The notes: a model not told the origin generated them from the sequence alone. Shown: positions 40,956 to 49,979, numbered from the stretch's first letter. The stretch is 64,000 nucleotides of DNA from Candidatus Saganbacteria bacterium (GCA_016932255.1 JAFGDE010000014.1:1-64000), one strand, 5' to 3'. Program-made: numbers and translations.

Positions 40956-41435
40956 CTAGAAAAAATTCATTGCGCCAACGCTGACCAGCCACATGATGCT
41001 TGAAGCGATCACTGTGCCGATCGCCGCGCAGATAAATGTCGGGATCCAGGGTAAGCCTAACAAATAAGCGGCGATGGTCCCGGTCCAGACGCCGGTCCCT
41101 GGGAAGGGGATAGCAACGAACAGGGTCAGCCCTACCAATTCAAAATCCTGGATGATCTTGCTCTTCGAGCGTGTCCGTGTGAACAGCCAGTCAAAAAAAC
41201 GGTCAAAGACCGTGATTTTCCTCAGCCAATCAGTGGCGTATTTCAGGAAGAGCAATAAAGGGAAGACCGGCAGCAAACTGCCAAGTACGCAGAGCATTAG
41301 CGTGGGAAAGACAGGCAGTTTGAAGTAAAGCAAGGCGATCGGGACAGCGCCCCTGACCTCAATGACCGGAGTGGCCGAGATCAGGAAAATGATCAGCCCT
41401 TTAGGCAGACCGGCAAGTAGTTCGACCAGCCCCAC
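40956..41435 (-). CDS. COG2426 small membrane protein (putative small multidrug export family)
   Basis: 159 residues, about five hydrophobic helices, with the family signatures ISATPVIEVRGAVPIALLYF and AIPFPGTGVWTGTIAAYLLG. These proteins are annotated as putative exporters without firm evidence. Its ATG directly abuts the ilvC stop, making it the last gene of ilvB-ilvN-ilvC, so a link to branched-chain amino acid or keto-acid efflux is possible but unproven. Confidence 0.82.
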   Translation of the reverse strand: MGLVELLAGLPKGLIIFLISATPVIEVRGAVPIALLYFKLPVFPTLMLCVLGSLLPVFPLLLFLKYATDWLRKITVFDRFFDWLFTRTRSKSKIIQDFELVGLTLFVAIPFPGTGVWTGTIAAYLLGLPWIPTFICAAIGTVIASSIMWLVSVGAMNFF

Positions 41436-42428
41436 TTATTTCTTGAGCCAGTGCATCATGCCGCGCAGCTCGCCGCCCACTTTCTCGATCTGATGGTTCT
41501 TGTCCTTTTCGCGCAAGGCGTTGAAGTTGGCGCAGCCTTCCTTGTTCTCTTTGATCCATTCCCTGGCAAAAGCGCCGGACTGAATGCGTTTTAAAGCTTT
41601 CTGCATGCGCATCTTGGTCTTCTCGTCAATGATCTTGGGGCCAACGGTCAGGTCGCCGTACTCGGCCGTGTTGCTGATGGCTTTCCTCATGCCCAAGAGG
41701 CCCTGCTTATAGATCAAGTCAACGATCAGTTTCAGCTCATGGCAGCATTCAAAATAAGCCATCTCTGGCTGGTAACCCGCTTCGACCAGGGTCTCAAAGC
41801 CAGCCTTGATCAGAGAAGTGCAGCCGCCGCACAATACGGTCTGCTCACCGAACAGGTCGGTCTCGACCTCTTCCTTGAAGGTTGTTTCGAACACGCCCGC
41901 GCGGGTCCCGCCGATACCCTTGGCATAGGCCAGGGCGGTCTCTTTAGCAGTGCCGGAAGCGTCCTGGTGCACCGCGATCAAACAGGGTACGCCGGCGCCT
42001 TCGGTAAAGGTCGATCTGACCATATGGCCGGGCCCTTTAGGCGCAACCATGATCACATCAATGTCCTTATTCGGCTTGATCGCCTTAAAATGAATGTTAA
42101 AACCATGCGAGAACATCAGGGTCTTGCCCTTCTTCATGCTCTTTTTAATGGCTTCTTTATAAACCTTGGCTTGTAGCTCGTCCGGAATAAGGATCTGGAT
42201 GATATCGCCCCGTTTGGCGGCTTCAGCAGCGGGCATTACCTCAAAACCTGCCTCCTGGGCGTTCTTATAGTTCGGCGTGCCTTCGACTTCGGCAATGATA
42301 ACGTTAAGACCTGAGTCCTTCAGGTTCTGGGCCTGGGCCGCGCCCTGGTTGCCAAAGCCGATAACCGCGATGGTCTTTCCCTGCAAAGCACCGATATTCG
42401 CGTCCTTGTCATAATATACCTGAGCCAT
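41436..42428 (-). CDS. ilvC: Ketol-acid reductoisomerase, class I
   Basis: Isomerises and reduces acetolactate or acetohydroxybutyrate in valine/isoleucine synthesis. 330 residues: [101 protein letters not shown] and [10 protein letters not shown], with metal-binding Asp and Glu intact. The cofactor loop reads [14 protein letters not shown] instead of the usual basic/Ser loop (LRxGSxS). An acid at the end of strand 2 and no phosphate-binding Ser suggest NADH preference. It starts 3 bases after ilvN. Confidence 0.96.
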   Translation of the reverse strand: MAQVYYDKDANIGALQGKTIAVIGFGNQGAAQAQNLKDSGLNVIIAEVEGTPNYKNAQEAGFEVMPAAEAAKRGDIIQILIPDELQAKVYKEAIKKSMKKGKTLMFSHGFNIHFKAIKPNKDIDVIMVAPKGPGHMVRSTFTEGAGVPCLIAVHQDASGTAKETALAYAKGIGGTRAGVFETTFKEEVETDLFGEQTVLCGGCTSLIKAGFETLVEAGYQPEMAYFECCHELKLIVDLIYKQGLLGMRKAISNTAEYGDLTVGPKIIDEKTKMRMQKALKRIQSGAFAREWIKENKEGCANFNALREKDKNHQIEKVGGELRGMMHWLKK

Positions 42429-42431
42429 TTT

Positions 42432-42911
42432 CTATATTCCTCCTCTTTGTAAAGCGATCTTGCCGGTCCTGACCAGCTCCTGGATACCGAATTTTTCTAG
42501 AAGCTTCTGGACATTGTCCACTTTGTCTTTTTCCGCTGATATCTCAATGGTCAAAGAATCTTCAGCCACGTCCACGATCTTAGCTTTGAAAATATCCACT
42601 ATCTGAGTGATCTCCTGTCTGGTCTTGTCATTGGCATGCACCTTGATCAGGGCCAGTTCTCTTTCGATCAGCTTTTGCTCCGGCAGGTCAAAGATCTTTA
42701 GCGTATCGATCAGCTTATAAAGCTGCTTGGTAATCTGCTCCAGCACGATCTCGTCGCCCTCGACCACGATGGTCATGCGCGAGATGTTCGGGTTCTCGGT
42801 CGTGCCCACGGCCAGGCTCTCGATGTTGAACCCGCGGCGGCTGAACAGCCCCGAGACCCGATGCAACACGCCCGGTTTATTCTCTACAATAACTGATATT
42901 GTGTGTTTCAC
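42432..42911 (-). CDS. ilvN: Acetolactate synthase small (regulatory) subunit
   Basis: 159 residues: KHTISVIVENKPGVLHRVSGLFSRRGFNIESLAVGTTENPNISRMTIVVEGD is the N-terminal ACT domain that binds valine, followed by the ALS small-subunit C-terminal domain (ELALIKVHANDKTRQEITQIVDIFKAKIVDV). GTG start, with AGAGGTG 5 bases upstream. Separated from ilvB by 78 bases holding two inverted repeats. Confidence 0.95.
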   Translation of the reverse strand: MKHTISVIVENKPGVLHRVSGLFSRRGFNIESLAVGTTENPNISRMTIVVEGDEIVLEQITKQLYKLIDTLKIFDLPEQKLIERELALIKVHANDKTRQEITQIVDIFKAKIVDVAEDSLTIEISAEKDKVDNVQKLLEKFGIQELVRTGKIALQRGGI

Positions 42912-42924
42912 ATGTCACCTCTAG

Positions 42925-42986
42925 CCATTGAAACCTACGAGTAAACCTCGCGATTTCAATGGAACCGCGGCATTCAGCCGCAGGCC
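42925..42986. repeat. Two adjacent inverted repeats in the ilvB-ilvN gap
   Basis: CCATTGAAA (42925-42933) pairs with TTTCAATGG (42954-42962), nine perfect pairs, with an inner CGAG/CTCG around TAAAC. Directly adjoining is GGAACCGCGGCATTCAGCCGCAGG (42961-42984), a GCGGC/GCCGC hairpin that matches the element at 5666. They sit inside the operon, where they could tune the ilvB:ilvN ratio or mRNA stability. Confidence 0.6.
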
Positions 42987-42989
42987 CCA

Positions 42990-44666
42990 TCAATCTATCA
43001 ACATTTCATTAATTGCTTGCCCCGGCGGCACAAAGGGGAAGACATTCTCTTCTTCGACGATACGGCAATCGACCAGCACCGGCCGGTCCTTGATCTTCAT
43101 GGCCTGCTGGAGAACCTTTTTTGCCTCAGACTTCTTAGTCACCCGGAAAGCCGCGGCGCCAAAAGCCTCAGCCACCTTGACCAGATCAGGATTATTGTGT
43201 AGATCGGTCGAGGCGTAACGCCTTTCAAACAGCAGTTCCTGCCATTGCCGTACCATGCCGAGATAGTTATTGTTCAGCACGACGATCTTGATCGGGAGCT
43301 TATGGTTAACGGCCGTGGTCAGCTCCTGGATGTTCATCTGGATGCTGCCGTCGCCCGCGATGTCAAAGACCATTTTATCGGGAGCGCCGAACTGCGCCCC
43401 GATCGAGGCCGGGAAACCATAACCCATGGTCCCCAGACCTCCTGAGGAAACCCACATCCTGGGCTCATTGTAGGTATAGAACTGAGCGGCCCACATCTGG
43501 TTCTGGCCAACTTCAGTGCAAATGACGGCCTTGCCCTCGGTCAATTCATCGATCAGTTCCACGATATACTGCGGACGCAGCTCATGGTCGTCCTTGTATT
43601 TAAGCGGATACTTTTTCTTCCATTCCTCGATCTGCTTGAGCCAGGCATTGTGCTTGTCTTTTTCCGGCTTGACCTTTTCCAGCAGGTCTTTCAGGGTCTG
43701 TTTCGCGTCGCCGACGATCGGCACGTCGATGCGCACGTTCTTGCCGATCTCCGCCGGATCGATGTCGATATGGATATGTTTGGCCTTGGGCGCGAAGGTC
43801 GGCAGATGTCCGGTCACCCGGTCGTCAAAGCGCGCGCCCACGCAGATGAGCAGGTCGGATTCCTGCACAGCGTAATTGGCGTAAGCCGTGCCGTGCATGC
43901 CCAGCATATGCAGGGCCAGGTCATTGTCTTCGGGAAAAGCGCCCAGGCCCATCATTGTTGTGGTCACCGGAATGCGCAATTTCTCGGCGAACTCCTTGAG
44001 CTCTTTGCTGGCGCCAGACAGCACCACGCCGCCGCCCGCATAGATGACCGGCTTCTTGGCCAGACCGATCATCTTGGCAGCGGCCTTGATCTGTCTGGGA
44101 TGACCTTTAGTCGTTGGCTTGTAACCGGGCAGGCTGACTTTGTCGGGATATTTAAAATTGATCTTTTTCTTCATGGCATCGACAGCAATATCGACCACTA
44201 CAGGGCCGGGCCGGCCGGTGCTGGCAATATGGAAAGCTTCCTTGACCACTCTGGGAATGTCTTCGGCTTGCTTGACCAGATAATTGTGTTTAGTGATCGG
44301 CTGCGTAATACCGGTCACATCCGCCTCCTGGAACGAATCGCGGCCGATCTGATCGGTCGATACCTGGCCGGTGAAAGCCACGATCGGGGTCGAATCCATG
44401 TAAGCATTGGCAATGCCGGTGGTCAGGTTAGTGGCACCCGGCCCGGAAGTGGCCAGGATCACGCCGACCTTGCCGGTCACTCTGGCATAGCCGTCGGCCG
44501 CGTGGGCCGCGCCCTGCTCATGCCGGGTCAGGATATGTTTAATGGCCTTTTCGTGGTAAAGCACATCATAGATACCCAGCACTTTTCCACCGGGGTAGCC
44601 GAAAATATACTCAACGCCTTCTTTCTTTAACGATTCAATGAGCGCCTGCGCGCCGCTGAGTTCCAT
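42990..44666 (-). CDS. ilvB: Acetolactate synthase large (catalytic) subunit
   Basis: ThDP enzyme forming acetolactate from pyruvate. 558 residues: SGAQALIESLKKEGVEYIFGYPGGKVLGIYD, RHEQGAAHAADGYARVTGKVGVILATSGPGATNLTTGIANAYMDSTPIVAFTGQV (activating Glu), and ThDP motif GDGSIQMNIQELTTAVNHKLPIKIVVLNNNYLGMVRQWQELLF. Full length. First gene of ilvB-ilvN-ilvC-COG2426, with a textbook promoter whose -10 ends 9 bases before the ATG. Confidence 0.97.
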   Translation of the reverse strand: MELSGAQALIESLKKEGVEYIFGYPGGKVLGIYDVLYHEKAIKHILTRHEQGAAHAADGYARVTGKVGVILATSGPGATNLTTGIANAYMDSTPIVAFTGQVSTDQIGRDSFQEADVTGITQPITKHNYLVKQAEDIPRVVKEAFHIASTGRPGPVVVDIAVDAMKKKINFKYPDKVSLPGYKPTTKGHPRQIKAAAKMIGLAKKPVIYAGGGVVLSGASKELKEFAEKLRIPVTTTMMGLGAFPEDNDLALHMLGMHGTAYANYAVQESDLLICVGARFDDRVTGHLPTFAPKAKHIHIDIDPAEIGKNVRIDVPIVGDAKQTLKDLLEKVKPEKDKHNAWLKQIEEWKKKYPLKYKDDHELRPQYIVELIDELTEGKAVICTEVGQNQMWAAQFYTYNEPRMWVSSGGLGTMGYGFPASIGAQFGAPDKMVFDIAGDGSIQMNIQELTTAVNHKLPIKIVVLNNNYLGMVRQWQELLFERRYASTDLHNNPDLVKVAEAFGAAAFRVTKKSEAKKVLQQAMKIKDRPVLVDCRIVEEENVFPFVPPGQAINEMLID

Positions 44667-44675
44667 AGTCCGTGA

Positions 44676-44704
44676 ATTTTAACATATTAAACCAGTTGGG
44701 TCAA
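44676..44704 (-). promoter_or_regulatory. Promoter of the ilvB-ilvN-ilvC operon (leaderless type)
   Basis: Minus strand TTGACC (44704-44699), exactly 17 bases, TAAAAT (44681-44676) with TGT before it (extended -10), then 9 bases to the ATG at 44666. A leaderless start leaves no room for a classical leader-peptide attenuator. Confidence 0.75.
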
Positions 44705-44752
44705 AGTGAAATAGAAGTTGATATTTTATGATAATCATAAGGAGAAAACCCG

Positions 44753-45391
44753 ATGATACAGGTTTCCAGGACAACTCTGAATAATTTACCTGGCCAAAGC
44801 AGGGCAAAACAGGGGCTGGCAGCGCTGATCCGTGAACAACTTGCCCAAAAAGGACTGGGCTGGTTTGTCTGTTCCCCTAACCGCGGTCTCCCGGCCACTT
44901 TATCAGGTTTGGGCGGGATCGAAATAGCGACCAGCGAGATCTGTGACGGATCGTTCCAGGGAGTTTGTTTGATCCGCGAACTGGCCAATAAGATCATCGA
45001 GGTCTTCTATGCGGCCAACCGAGATAGAATAGCGCAGTTGACCGATAATCTAGCCCTGGCTCTTGGCGAGCTCCTGAAGAACGCGGCCATTCACGGCAAT
45101 GATCGCAAACCAAAAAAGAAGGTCATGGTTCTTTTCCGGCAGGCCGGCCAGGGTTTTATCATTAATGTGCTTGATGAAGGTAGGCGGCCGCTTTTCTTGC
45201 TAAGTAGATCCTGGGAAACGCACGAACTGGCGGCCTGGTTCCGGTTGAACTATAGCGGCCAAAACTGCGGCTTGCTCAGCATCGAACAGGGATTCGGGCC
45301 GCAAAACCTTTCAGCGTCAAAGATCTATGACGCTTCAGGCCGCAGGCTCGGAACATCCATCAGCCTGTTAGTAAAAGTCCTACGCCCTTAA
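44753..45391 (+). CDS. RsbW-like histidine-kinase-fold ATPase protein
   Basis: 212 residues. The C-terminal two thirds contain a GHKL ATPase domain: [28 protein letters not shown] (N box, E-x3-N-x3-HG), [14 protein letters not shown] (degenerate G1) and [13 protein letters not shown] (possible G2). This resembles anti-sigma-factor kinases of the RsbW/SpoIIAB group rather than a sensor kinase, as there is no His box. The N-terminal ~75 residues are unrecognised. AAGGAG precedes the ATG. No sigma factor or anti-anti-sigma gene is adjacent. It converges on ilvD with a 12-base overlap. Confidence 0.68.
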   Translation: MIQVSRTTLNNLPGQSRAKQGLAALIREQLAQKGLGWFVCSPNRGLPATLSGLGGIEIATSEICDGSFQGVCLIRELANKIIEVFYAANRDRIAQLTDNLALALGELLKNAAIHGNDRKPKKKVMVLFRQAGQGFIINVLDEGRRPLFLLSRSWETHELAAWFRLNYSGQNCGLLSIEQGFGPQNLSASKIYDASGRRLGTSISLLVKVLRP

Positions 45392-47035
45392 GACCGCTCC
45401 GGTATTGGCCGAGGTAACCATCTCCTGGTAGCGCCTCAACCAGCCTGTTTCTATCTTTGGCTTGCGCGGTTTCCACTGGGCCAGCCGCAGGTTGATCTCA
45501 TCGCGCGACAGCTTAAGGTCGATCTTCCTTTTAGGAATATCTATCTCAATGATATCGCCGTTCTTAACGATCGCGATCGGTCCGCCTTCTGCTGCCTCAG
45601 GTGATATATGGCCGATGCAGGCGCCGCGGGTGCCTCCGGAAAACCTGCCGTCAGTGATCAGGGCAACTGATTCGCCCAGACCCATGCCGGCAATTGCCGC
45701 GGTCGGCGAGAGCATCTCCCGCATGCCAGGTCCGCCTTTAGGACCTTCGTAGCGCACGACCACAACATGCCCGGCCTTGACCTTTCGGTCCATGATAGCT
45801 TTCATGGCTGTTTCTTCCGACTCAAAAACGATCGCCTTGCCTTTGAACTTCATGCACTTGGTCGAAACCGCGCTTTGTTTGACCACGCAGCCGTTGGGCG
45901 CCAGGTTACCTTTGAGAATGGCCAGGCCGCCTTCCTTATGATAGGGCTTGTTGAGCGGCCGGATGATATTGTTGTCGCAGACACGGCCGGCGGCTGCCAG
46001 GGCTTTAACTGTCTTGCCGCTGACGGTCGGGTTGTTCTTTAGCCTGCTTTGCAGCACGTGGAGCGCGGCCTGCACCCCGCCGGCCCAGTCAAAGTCTTCC
46101 ATGAAATCTTCGCCGCCCGGCCGCAGGTTGGTGATATGCGGCGTTCTTTTGCTGATCTCGTCGAACAGATCAAGTTTGATGTCGACCCCGGCGGCATGTG
46201 CGATCGCCGGGATATGCAGGACCGTATTGGTCGAGCCGCCCAGCGCGTTGTCCATCAGGATGGCGTTGTAGATCGCATTGGCATTCATGATCTTTCTGGC
46301 CGTGATATTCTTCTTGACCAGTTCGACCGCGCGCTCGCCTGATTCAAAGGCCAGGCGTTTTTTCTTGGCGGAAACGGCCAGGGCTGTGCCGCAGCCGGGG
46401 AGTGACATGCCCATGGCCTCGGTCACGCAGGCCATAGTATTGGCGGTATAAAGTCCCTGACAGGCGCCGGCGCCTGGACAGGCCTCCATTTCCAGACAAC
46501 CCAGCTCCTGGGCCGTGATCTTGCCAGAGCGATGCGAAGCGATCGCTTCAAAAGTGTCGCGCACCAGGGAGCGCCGGATCATGTTATGCCGGCCGGCCAT
46601 CATCGGGCCTGCGGTCACCACGATCGTCGGGATATCCAACCGGCCAGCGGCCATGAGCATGCCGGGCGTAATCTTATCACAGGCGGTCAACAACACCAGG
46701 CCGTCCAGGGCGTGGGCTTGAGCAATAGATTCCACGCAGTCAGCGATTAACTCACGGGAAGGCAGAGAATAATGCATGCCCAGATGGCCCATGGCCACTC
46801 CATCGCAGATCGCCGGGATACCGAACTCAAAAGCCTGGCCCCCGCCGCTAAAAATGCCGTTGGCAATGGCTGCGGCCAGCGGCTGCATATCAACGTGTCC
46901 CGGGACCAGGTTGGTATAGGAATTGGCAATGCCGATAAAGGGTTTACGCATACCTTTTTCTGTCATACCCGTGCCAAAAAGCAAGGCGCGGTTCGGAACC
47001 CTTTCCAAGCCTTTTTTTACCCGGTCTGATCTCAT
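45380..47035 (-). CDS. ilvD: Dihydroxy-acid dehydratase
   Basis: Iron-sulfur dehydratase giving the keto acids of valine and isoleucine. 551 residues from ATG 47035 (GAAGGAGG upstream): [81 protein letters not shown] (Cys ligands), [32 protein letters not shown] as [29 protein letters not shown]. It is the third gene of a unit headed by two unknown small genes and is separate from ilvBNC. Confidence 0.97.
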   Translation of the reverse strand: MRSDRVKKGLERVPNRALLFGTGMTEKGMRKPFIGIANSYTNLVPGHVDMQPLAAAIANGIFSGGGQAFEFGIPAICDGVAMGHLGMHYSLPSRELIADCVESIAQAHALDGLVLLTACDKITPGMLMAAGRLDIPTIVVTAGPMMAGRHNMIRRSLVRDTFEAIASHRSGKITAQELGCLEMEACPGAGACQGLYTANTMACVTEAMGMSLPGCGTALAVSAKKKRLAFESGERAVELVKKNITARKIMNANAIYNAILMDNALGGSTNTVLHIPAIAHAAGVDIKLDLFDEISKRTPHITNLRPGGEDFMEDFDWAGGVQAALHVLQSRLKNNPTVSGKTVKALAAAGRVCDNNIIRPLNKPYHKEGGLAILKGNLAPNGCVVKQSAVSTKCMKFKGKAIVFESEETAMKAIMDRKVKAGHVVVVRYEGPKGGPGMREMLSPTAAIAGMGLGESVALITDGRFSGGTRGACIGHISPEAAEGGPIAIVKNGDIIEIDIPKRKIDLKLSRDEINLRLAQWKPRKPKIETGWLRRYQEMVTSANTGAVLRA

Positions 47036-47256
47036 TGTTCTGCCTCCTTCAATACCTGGGCGATCCATTTCAGCGCGCCGCGAGCCGGTTCAATGCCTTC
47101 CCGCACTTGCGGTTTCTTGGCTTTTTCGCCCAGGGTCAGCAAATAGGCGACCTTGCCGGCGCGTGTCTTGATGTTGGCGAACTTGGCCTGCTTGAGCAGG
47201 TCCTCGCTCAGGAACGGAACAATGCCGTAGGCGCCGATACCGTGCACATCGATCAT
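47032..47256 (-). CDS. Small protein of unknown function (74 residues)
   Basis: Unrecognised. The sequence [48 protein letters not shown] is followed by a helical C-terminus, with no membrane segment. Its ATG overlaps the preceding gene's stop (TAATG), and its own stop overlaps the ilvD start by 4 bases, so it is locked between two coupled genes. This tight packing is the main reason to believe it is real. Confidence 0.6.
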   Translation of the reverse strand: MIDVHGIGAYGIVPFLSEDLLKQAKFANIKTRAGKVAYLLTLGEKAKKPQVREGIEPARGALKWIAQVLKEAEQ

Positions 47257-47588
47257 TATTGCGCCCCCGGCGGCAGCAGGGTGACCAAATCCTCTGTCCT
47301 GGCATGCTCAAAAAAATAATTAAGCAGTTCCTTGAACTTAGCCAGGTCCGCGTCTTTGCCCTGTTTTTCATCGATAAATATCTTTTTCTCGTGATTGTCG
47401 TACTTGTAGACATCAAGTGCGTACGTTTTGCTCGATTGATAGATCAGCACCCAGTGGCCGTCATCAATGCCCAGGGCCATCTTGCTGCCATTGGGCAGTG
47501 TCAGTTCCTCGTTCTTCAATGCCACCGTGCCAACGAAGTGCTGGTCCAGGAAATTGATATTATCCAAACTGGTCATTACACGTGTCAT
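47256..47588 (-). CDS. Protein of unknown function (110 residues) heading the ilvD operon
   Basis: Unrecognised, mixed alpha/beta: FVGTVALKNEELTLPNGSKMALGIDDGHWVLIYQSSKTYALDVYKYDN then a charged helix (DADLAKFKELLNYFFEHA). No signal peptide. I keep the ATG at 47588 because a full promoter (TTGTGC, 17 bases, TATAAT) ends 11 bases upstream; an internal ATG at 47576 is possible. Co-transcribed with the 74-residue gene and ilvD. Confidence 0.6.
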   Translation of the reverse strand: MTRVMTSLDNINFLDQHFVGTVALKNEELTLPNGSKMALGIDDGHWVLIYQSSKTYALDVYKYDNHEKKIFIDEKQGKDADLAKFKELLNYFFEHARTEDLVTLLPPGAQ

Positions 47589-47599
47589 GTTCAGGCAAT

Positions 47600-47628
47600 A
47601 TTATAATGCAACTGCGCCAAAAGCACAA
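47600..47628 (-). promoter_or_regulatory. Promoter of the orf110-orf74-ilvD unit (leaderless type)
   Basis: Minus strand TTGTGC (47628-47623), 17 bases, TATAAT (47605-47600), then 11 bases to the ATG at 47588. It is back to back with the aroC promoter. Confidence 0.65.
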
Positions 47629-47642
47629 ATGACCAGGGCTTC

Positions 47643-47671
47643 TTGCCTCGCTGCTGACCGCGTGCTATAAT
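47643..47671 (+). promoter_or_regulatory. Promoter of aroC (leaderless type)
   Basis: TTGCCT (47643-47648), exactly 17 bases, TATAAT (47666-47671) preceded by TGC, then 9 bases to the ATG at 47681. No Shine-Dalgarno. Confidence 0.7.
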
Positions 47672-47680
47672 CGCCTCGAC

Positions 47681-48721
47681 ATGTTGCGTTATTTGACCGC
47701 AGGAGAATCCCACGGCAAAGCCCTGGTGGCGGTGCTCGAAGGCTGTCCGGCCAATCTGCCTCTGTCTGAAGAGGATATCGACCGGGAGTTGGAACGGCGG
47801 CAGCAGGGTTACGGCCGCGGCGCGCGGATGCAACTTGAGACCGATAAGGTCGAGATCATTTCCGGCGTCAGGCAGGGCAAGACCATGGGCAGCCCGATTG
47901 CCCTGCGCCTGGCCAACCGCAGCATGGAATTCTTTGACCAGGCCGTGACCGCGGCGCGGCCAGGCCACGCCGACCTGGCCGGTTCGCTCAAATACGGCCA
48001 GCGGGATATCAGAAATATTCTTGAGCGCGCCTCAGCCAGGGAAACTGCGGCTAAAGTAGCGTTGGGCGCCATTGCCAAAAAGCTGCTGTCTCAGTTCAAG
48101 ATCAATATTTTCAGCAAAGTGCTGGAGATCGGCGGCAAGACCAGCGAGAAGGACTGGAAAAAAGCCATCGACGCAGCCAAAGAAGCCGGCGATACCCTGG
48201 GCGGGATCTTCGAACTAACCGTCACCGGTTGTCCGGTCGGTCTGGGCAGCCATGTTCACTGGGACCGCCGCTTGAGCGCCAACCTGGCCAGAGCGATCAT
48301 GGGCATTCCTGCGATTAAAGGGGTAGAGTTTGGCCAGGGCTTTGAAGTTGCCGCTGTGCCTGGCTCCGAGGCCCATGACGAAATATTCTTTACCAAAGAT
48401 AAAGGTTATTTTCGCAAGACGAACCACGCGGGCGGGCTTGAAGGCGGTATGACCAATGGTGAGCCGCTGATCCTGCGCGCGGCGGTCAAGCCGATCGCGA
48501 CCCTGAAAAAACCTCTAAAATCAATTGATATAGCAACAAAAAAGGCCGTGGAGGCTTTAGTGGAGCGTTCAGATGTAACCGCTGTTGAACCAGCGGCTGT
48601 GATCGGCGAGGCCGTGGTGGCCCTGACCCTGGCCGAGGCCCTGGTGGAAAAATTCGGCGGCGATGTTCTGGATGATATACTTGCTTCGTTCAACCACTAT
48701 GTAGGCCGTTTGATGAAATAG
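47681..48721 (+). CDS. aroC: Chorismate synthase
   Basis: FMN-dependent last step of the shikimate pathway. 346 residues: MLRYLTAGESHGKALVAVLEGCPANLPLSEEDIDRELERRQQGYGRGARMQ, then RPGHADLAGSLKYGQRDIRNILERASARETAAKVALGAIAKKLL and HAGGLEGGMTNGEPLILRAAVKPIATL. All three family signatures are present. Divergent from the ilvD unit; the rpsP promoter follows. Confidence 0.97.
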   Translation: MLRYLTAGESHGKALVAVLEGCPANLPLSEEDIDRELERRQQGYGRGARMQLETDKVEIISGVRQGKTMGSPIALRLANRSMEFFDQAVTAARPGHADLAGSLKYGQRDIRNILERASARETAAKVALGAIAKKLLSQFKINIFSKVLEIGGKTSEKDWKKAIDAAKEAGDTLGGIFELTVTGCPVGLGSHVHWDRRLSANLARAIMGIPAIKGVEFGQGFEVAAVPGSEAHDEIFFTKDKGYFRKTNHAGGLEGGMTNGEPLILRAAVKPIATLKKPLKSIDIATKKAVEALVERSDVTAVEPAAVIGEAVVALTLAEALVEKFGGDVLDDILASFNHYVGRLMK

Positions 48722-48732
48722 CTCCAGCCTGG

Positions 48733-48761
48733 TTGACCATAAATCCAAAATTTGCTATAAT
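48733..48761 (+). promoter_or_regulatory. Promoter of the rpsP-khpA-ylqD-trmD operon
   Basis: TTGACC (48733-48738), exactly 17 bases, TATAAT (48756-48761) with TGC before it. Expected start near 48768, leaving ~25 bases with GAAAGGAG before the TTG start of rpsP. Confidence 0.8.
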
Positions 48762-48792
48762 TTAGCGTTATCTTTTTGAAAGGAGCATTAAT

Positions 48793-49269
48793 TTGGCAGC
48801 AAAGATCAAGTTACAAAGAAAAGGGACCAAGAACAGGCCGTATTACAGGGTTGTGGTGCAGGATGAGTCAGCCGCGCGAAATAGCAGCGTGGTTGATATA
48901 TTGGGGAAATATGACCCTATAGTTGAGCCAACACTGTTTGAAGTTGACAAAGACAAGACTCTGACCTGGCTGGAAAAGGGCGCTGAACCCACAGAGAAGG
49001 TCAGAATACTTCTGGGTAAGGCGGGACTGATGCCGGCCATTGACCTGGCTGCTTTGCCAAAAAGAAAGCCAAAAGCTGAAGTCAAGGCCGAAGCTGCGGC
49101 TGAAGGCAAGCCGGCTGAAGCAAAACCGGCTGAAGGCGGCAAGGCCCCGAGAGCCGAGGTGCCCAAGGCAGAAGCAGCCAAGCCTGAAGCGGCTGAGAAA
49201 AAGGATGAGCAAAAAGCTGAAGTAAAGAAAGAAGAACCCAAGCCGGAAGTGCCCAAGGAGGGCCAGTAA
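48793..49269 (+). CDS. rpsP: 30S ribosomal protein S16 with long charged C-terminal extension
   Basis: Core S16 (AAKIKLQRKGTKNRPYYRVVVQDESAARNSSVVDILGKYDP, then LTWLEKGAEPTEKVRILLGKAGLM) is normal. From ~residue 85 a tail of ~75 residues rich in Ala, Lys, Glu and Pro (repeated KAE, PAEA and PKAE units) doubles the usual length to 158. The tail is low complexity and probably disordered. TTG start, with AAAGGAG 8 bases upstream. khpA overlaps its stop (TAATG). Confidence 0.93.
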   Translation: MAAKIKLQRKGTKNRPYYRVVVQDESAARNSSVVDILGKYDPIVEPTLFEVDKDKTLTWLEKGAEPTEKVRILLGKAGLMPAIDLAALPKRKPKAEVKAEAAAEGKPAEAKPAEGGKAPRAEVPKAEAAKPEAAEKKDEQKAEVKKEEPKPEVPKEGQ

Positions 49270-49520
49270 TGAAGGAGCTGGTCGAGTACATCGTCAAGGC
49301 CCTGGTCGATAATCCCGATAAGATCGAAGTCAAAGAAACGGCCGGCGATTACGTGACCATACTTGAGGTCAGGACCGCGCCGGAAGATGTGGGCAAGGTC
49401 ATCGGCCGCGAAGGCCGGATTGCTAATTCCCTCAGGTCTATTGCCAAGGCTGCTGCGGCCAAGCAGAACAAAAAGATTACAGTTGAGATCATCACGGACG
49501 AGGAGAGACCCGCCGGATAG
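49269..49520 (+). CDS. khpA: KH-domain RNA-binding protein KhpA (YlqC)
   Basis: 83 residues: MKELVEYIVKALVDNPDKIEVKETAG and the KH motif VGKVIGREGRIANSLRSIAKAAAAKQNKKITVEIITDE (GxxG = GREG). KhpA pairs with KhpB in other bacteria and binds RNA. The position between rpsP and ylqD matches the Bacillus order. Confidence 0.93.
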   Translation: MKELVEYIVKALVDNPDKIEVKETAGDYVTILEVRTAPEDVGKVIGREGRIANSLRSIAKAAAAKQNKKITVEIITDEERPAG

Positions 49521-49553
49521 TATTGACGGGCATTTATAAGGAGGAGGTCTTTT

Positions 49554-49979
49554 ATGGCAGAAAAAAAATCGATCGAGTTGAAAAGGGTAGTAATGGTCAA
49601 GGCTATCGTTACGGAAAGTTTTAAAGAAAATCTGGTCAAGGAACTGGAAAGGGCCGTAGCCAATATTGATAACCAGGTTTCGCAGATGGCGGCCCGAAGC
49701 AAGGCCTATCTTGAGCAGCTGAAGCAAAAAGGCTTGATGCAAAAGGCGGCTGCTTTCAAGCATCAAATGGAAGAAGAAAAAGCCAAACAAGCTGCGGCCA
49801 AATCCGATCTGACCATGAAGATCGAAGATGCCAAGAAACTGCAACTGGATTCGGAATTCGTGCAGGGTCCGCTGGAAGGGCCGGTTAACGTCAGTGTCGG
49901 CGACAATCTTTATAAGAAGGTAGGCGGCGCAGAGATCATCGTCAGGGACGGCGTGATCCAGGAGATCAGGCAGAGCTAA
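49554..49979 (+). CDS. YlqD-family protein
   Basis: 141 residues. A strand-rich N-terminus (IELKRVVMVKAIVTESFKENLVKELE), a central helix (ARSKAYLEQLKQKGLMQKAAAFKHQMEEEKAKQAAAK) and a C-terminal beta region with EGPVNVSVGDNLYKKVGGAEIIVRDGVIQEI. Synteny (rpsP-ylqC-ylqD-...-trmD) and general form fit YlqD, a family of unknown function. AGGAGGAGG precedes the ATG. The rimM gene that normally follows is missing. Confidence 0.72.
   Translation: MAEKKSIELKRVVMVKAIVTESFKENLVKELERAVANIDNQVSQMAARSKAYLEQLKQKGLMQKAAAFKHQMEEEKAKQAAAKSDLTMKIEDAKKLQLDSEFVQGPLEGPVNVSVGDNLYKKVGGAEIIVRDGVIQEIRQS

Noticed and set aside
43584-44630. 348-residue plus-strand ORF
   Set aside because: Entirely antisense to ilvB, which has unmistakable motifs; His/Asp/Gly-rich shadow composition.
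48949-49265. Tandem repeat locus or CRISPR-like array in the S16 tail
   Set aside because: The repeats are codon-level low complexity (Ala/Lys/Glu/Pro) in frame, with no regular unit and spacer structure.
48843-49844. 333-residue minus-strand ORF
   Set aside because: Antisense to rpsP, khpA and ylqD; its Ser/Ala-rich run is the complement of the S16 tail.
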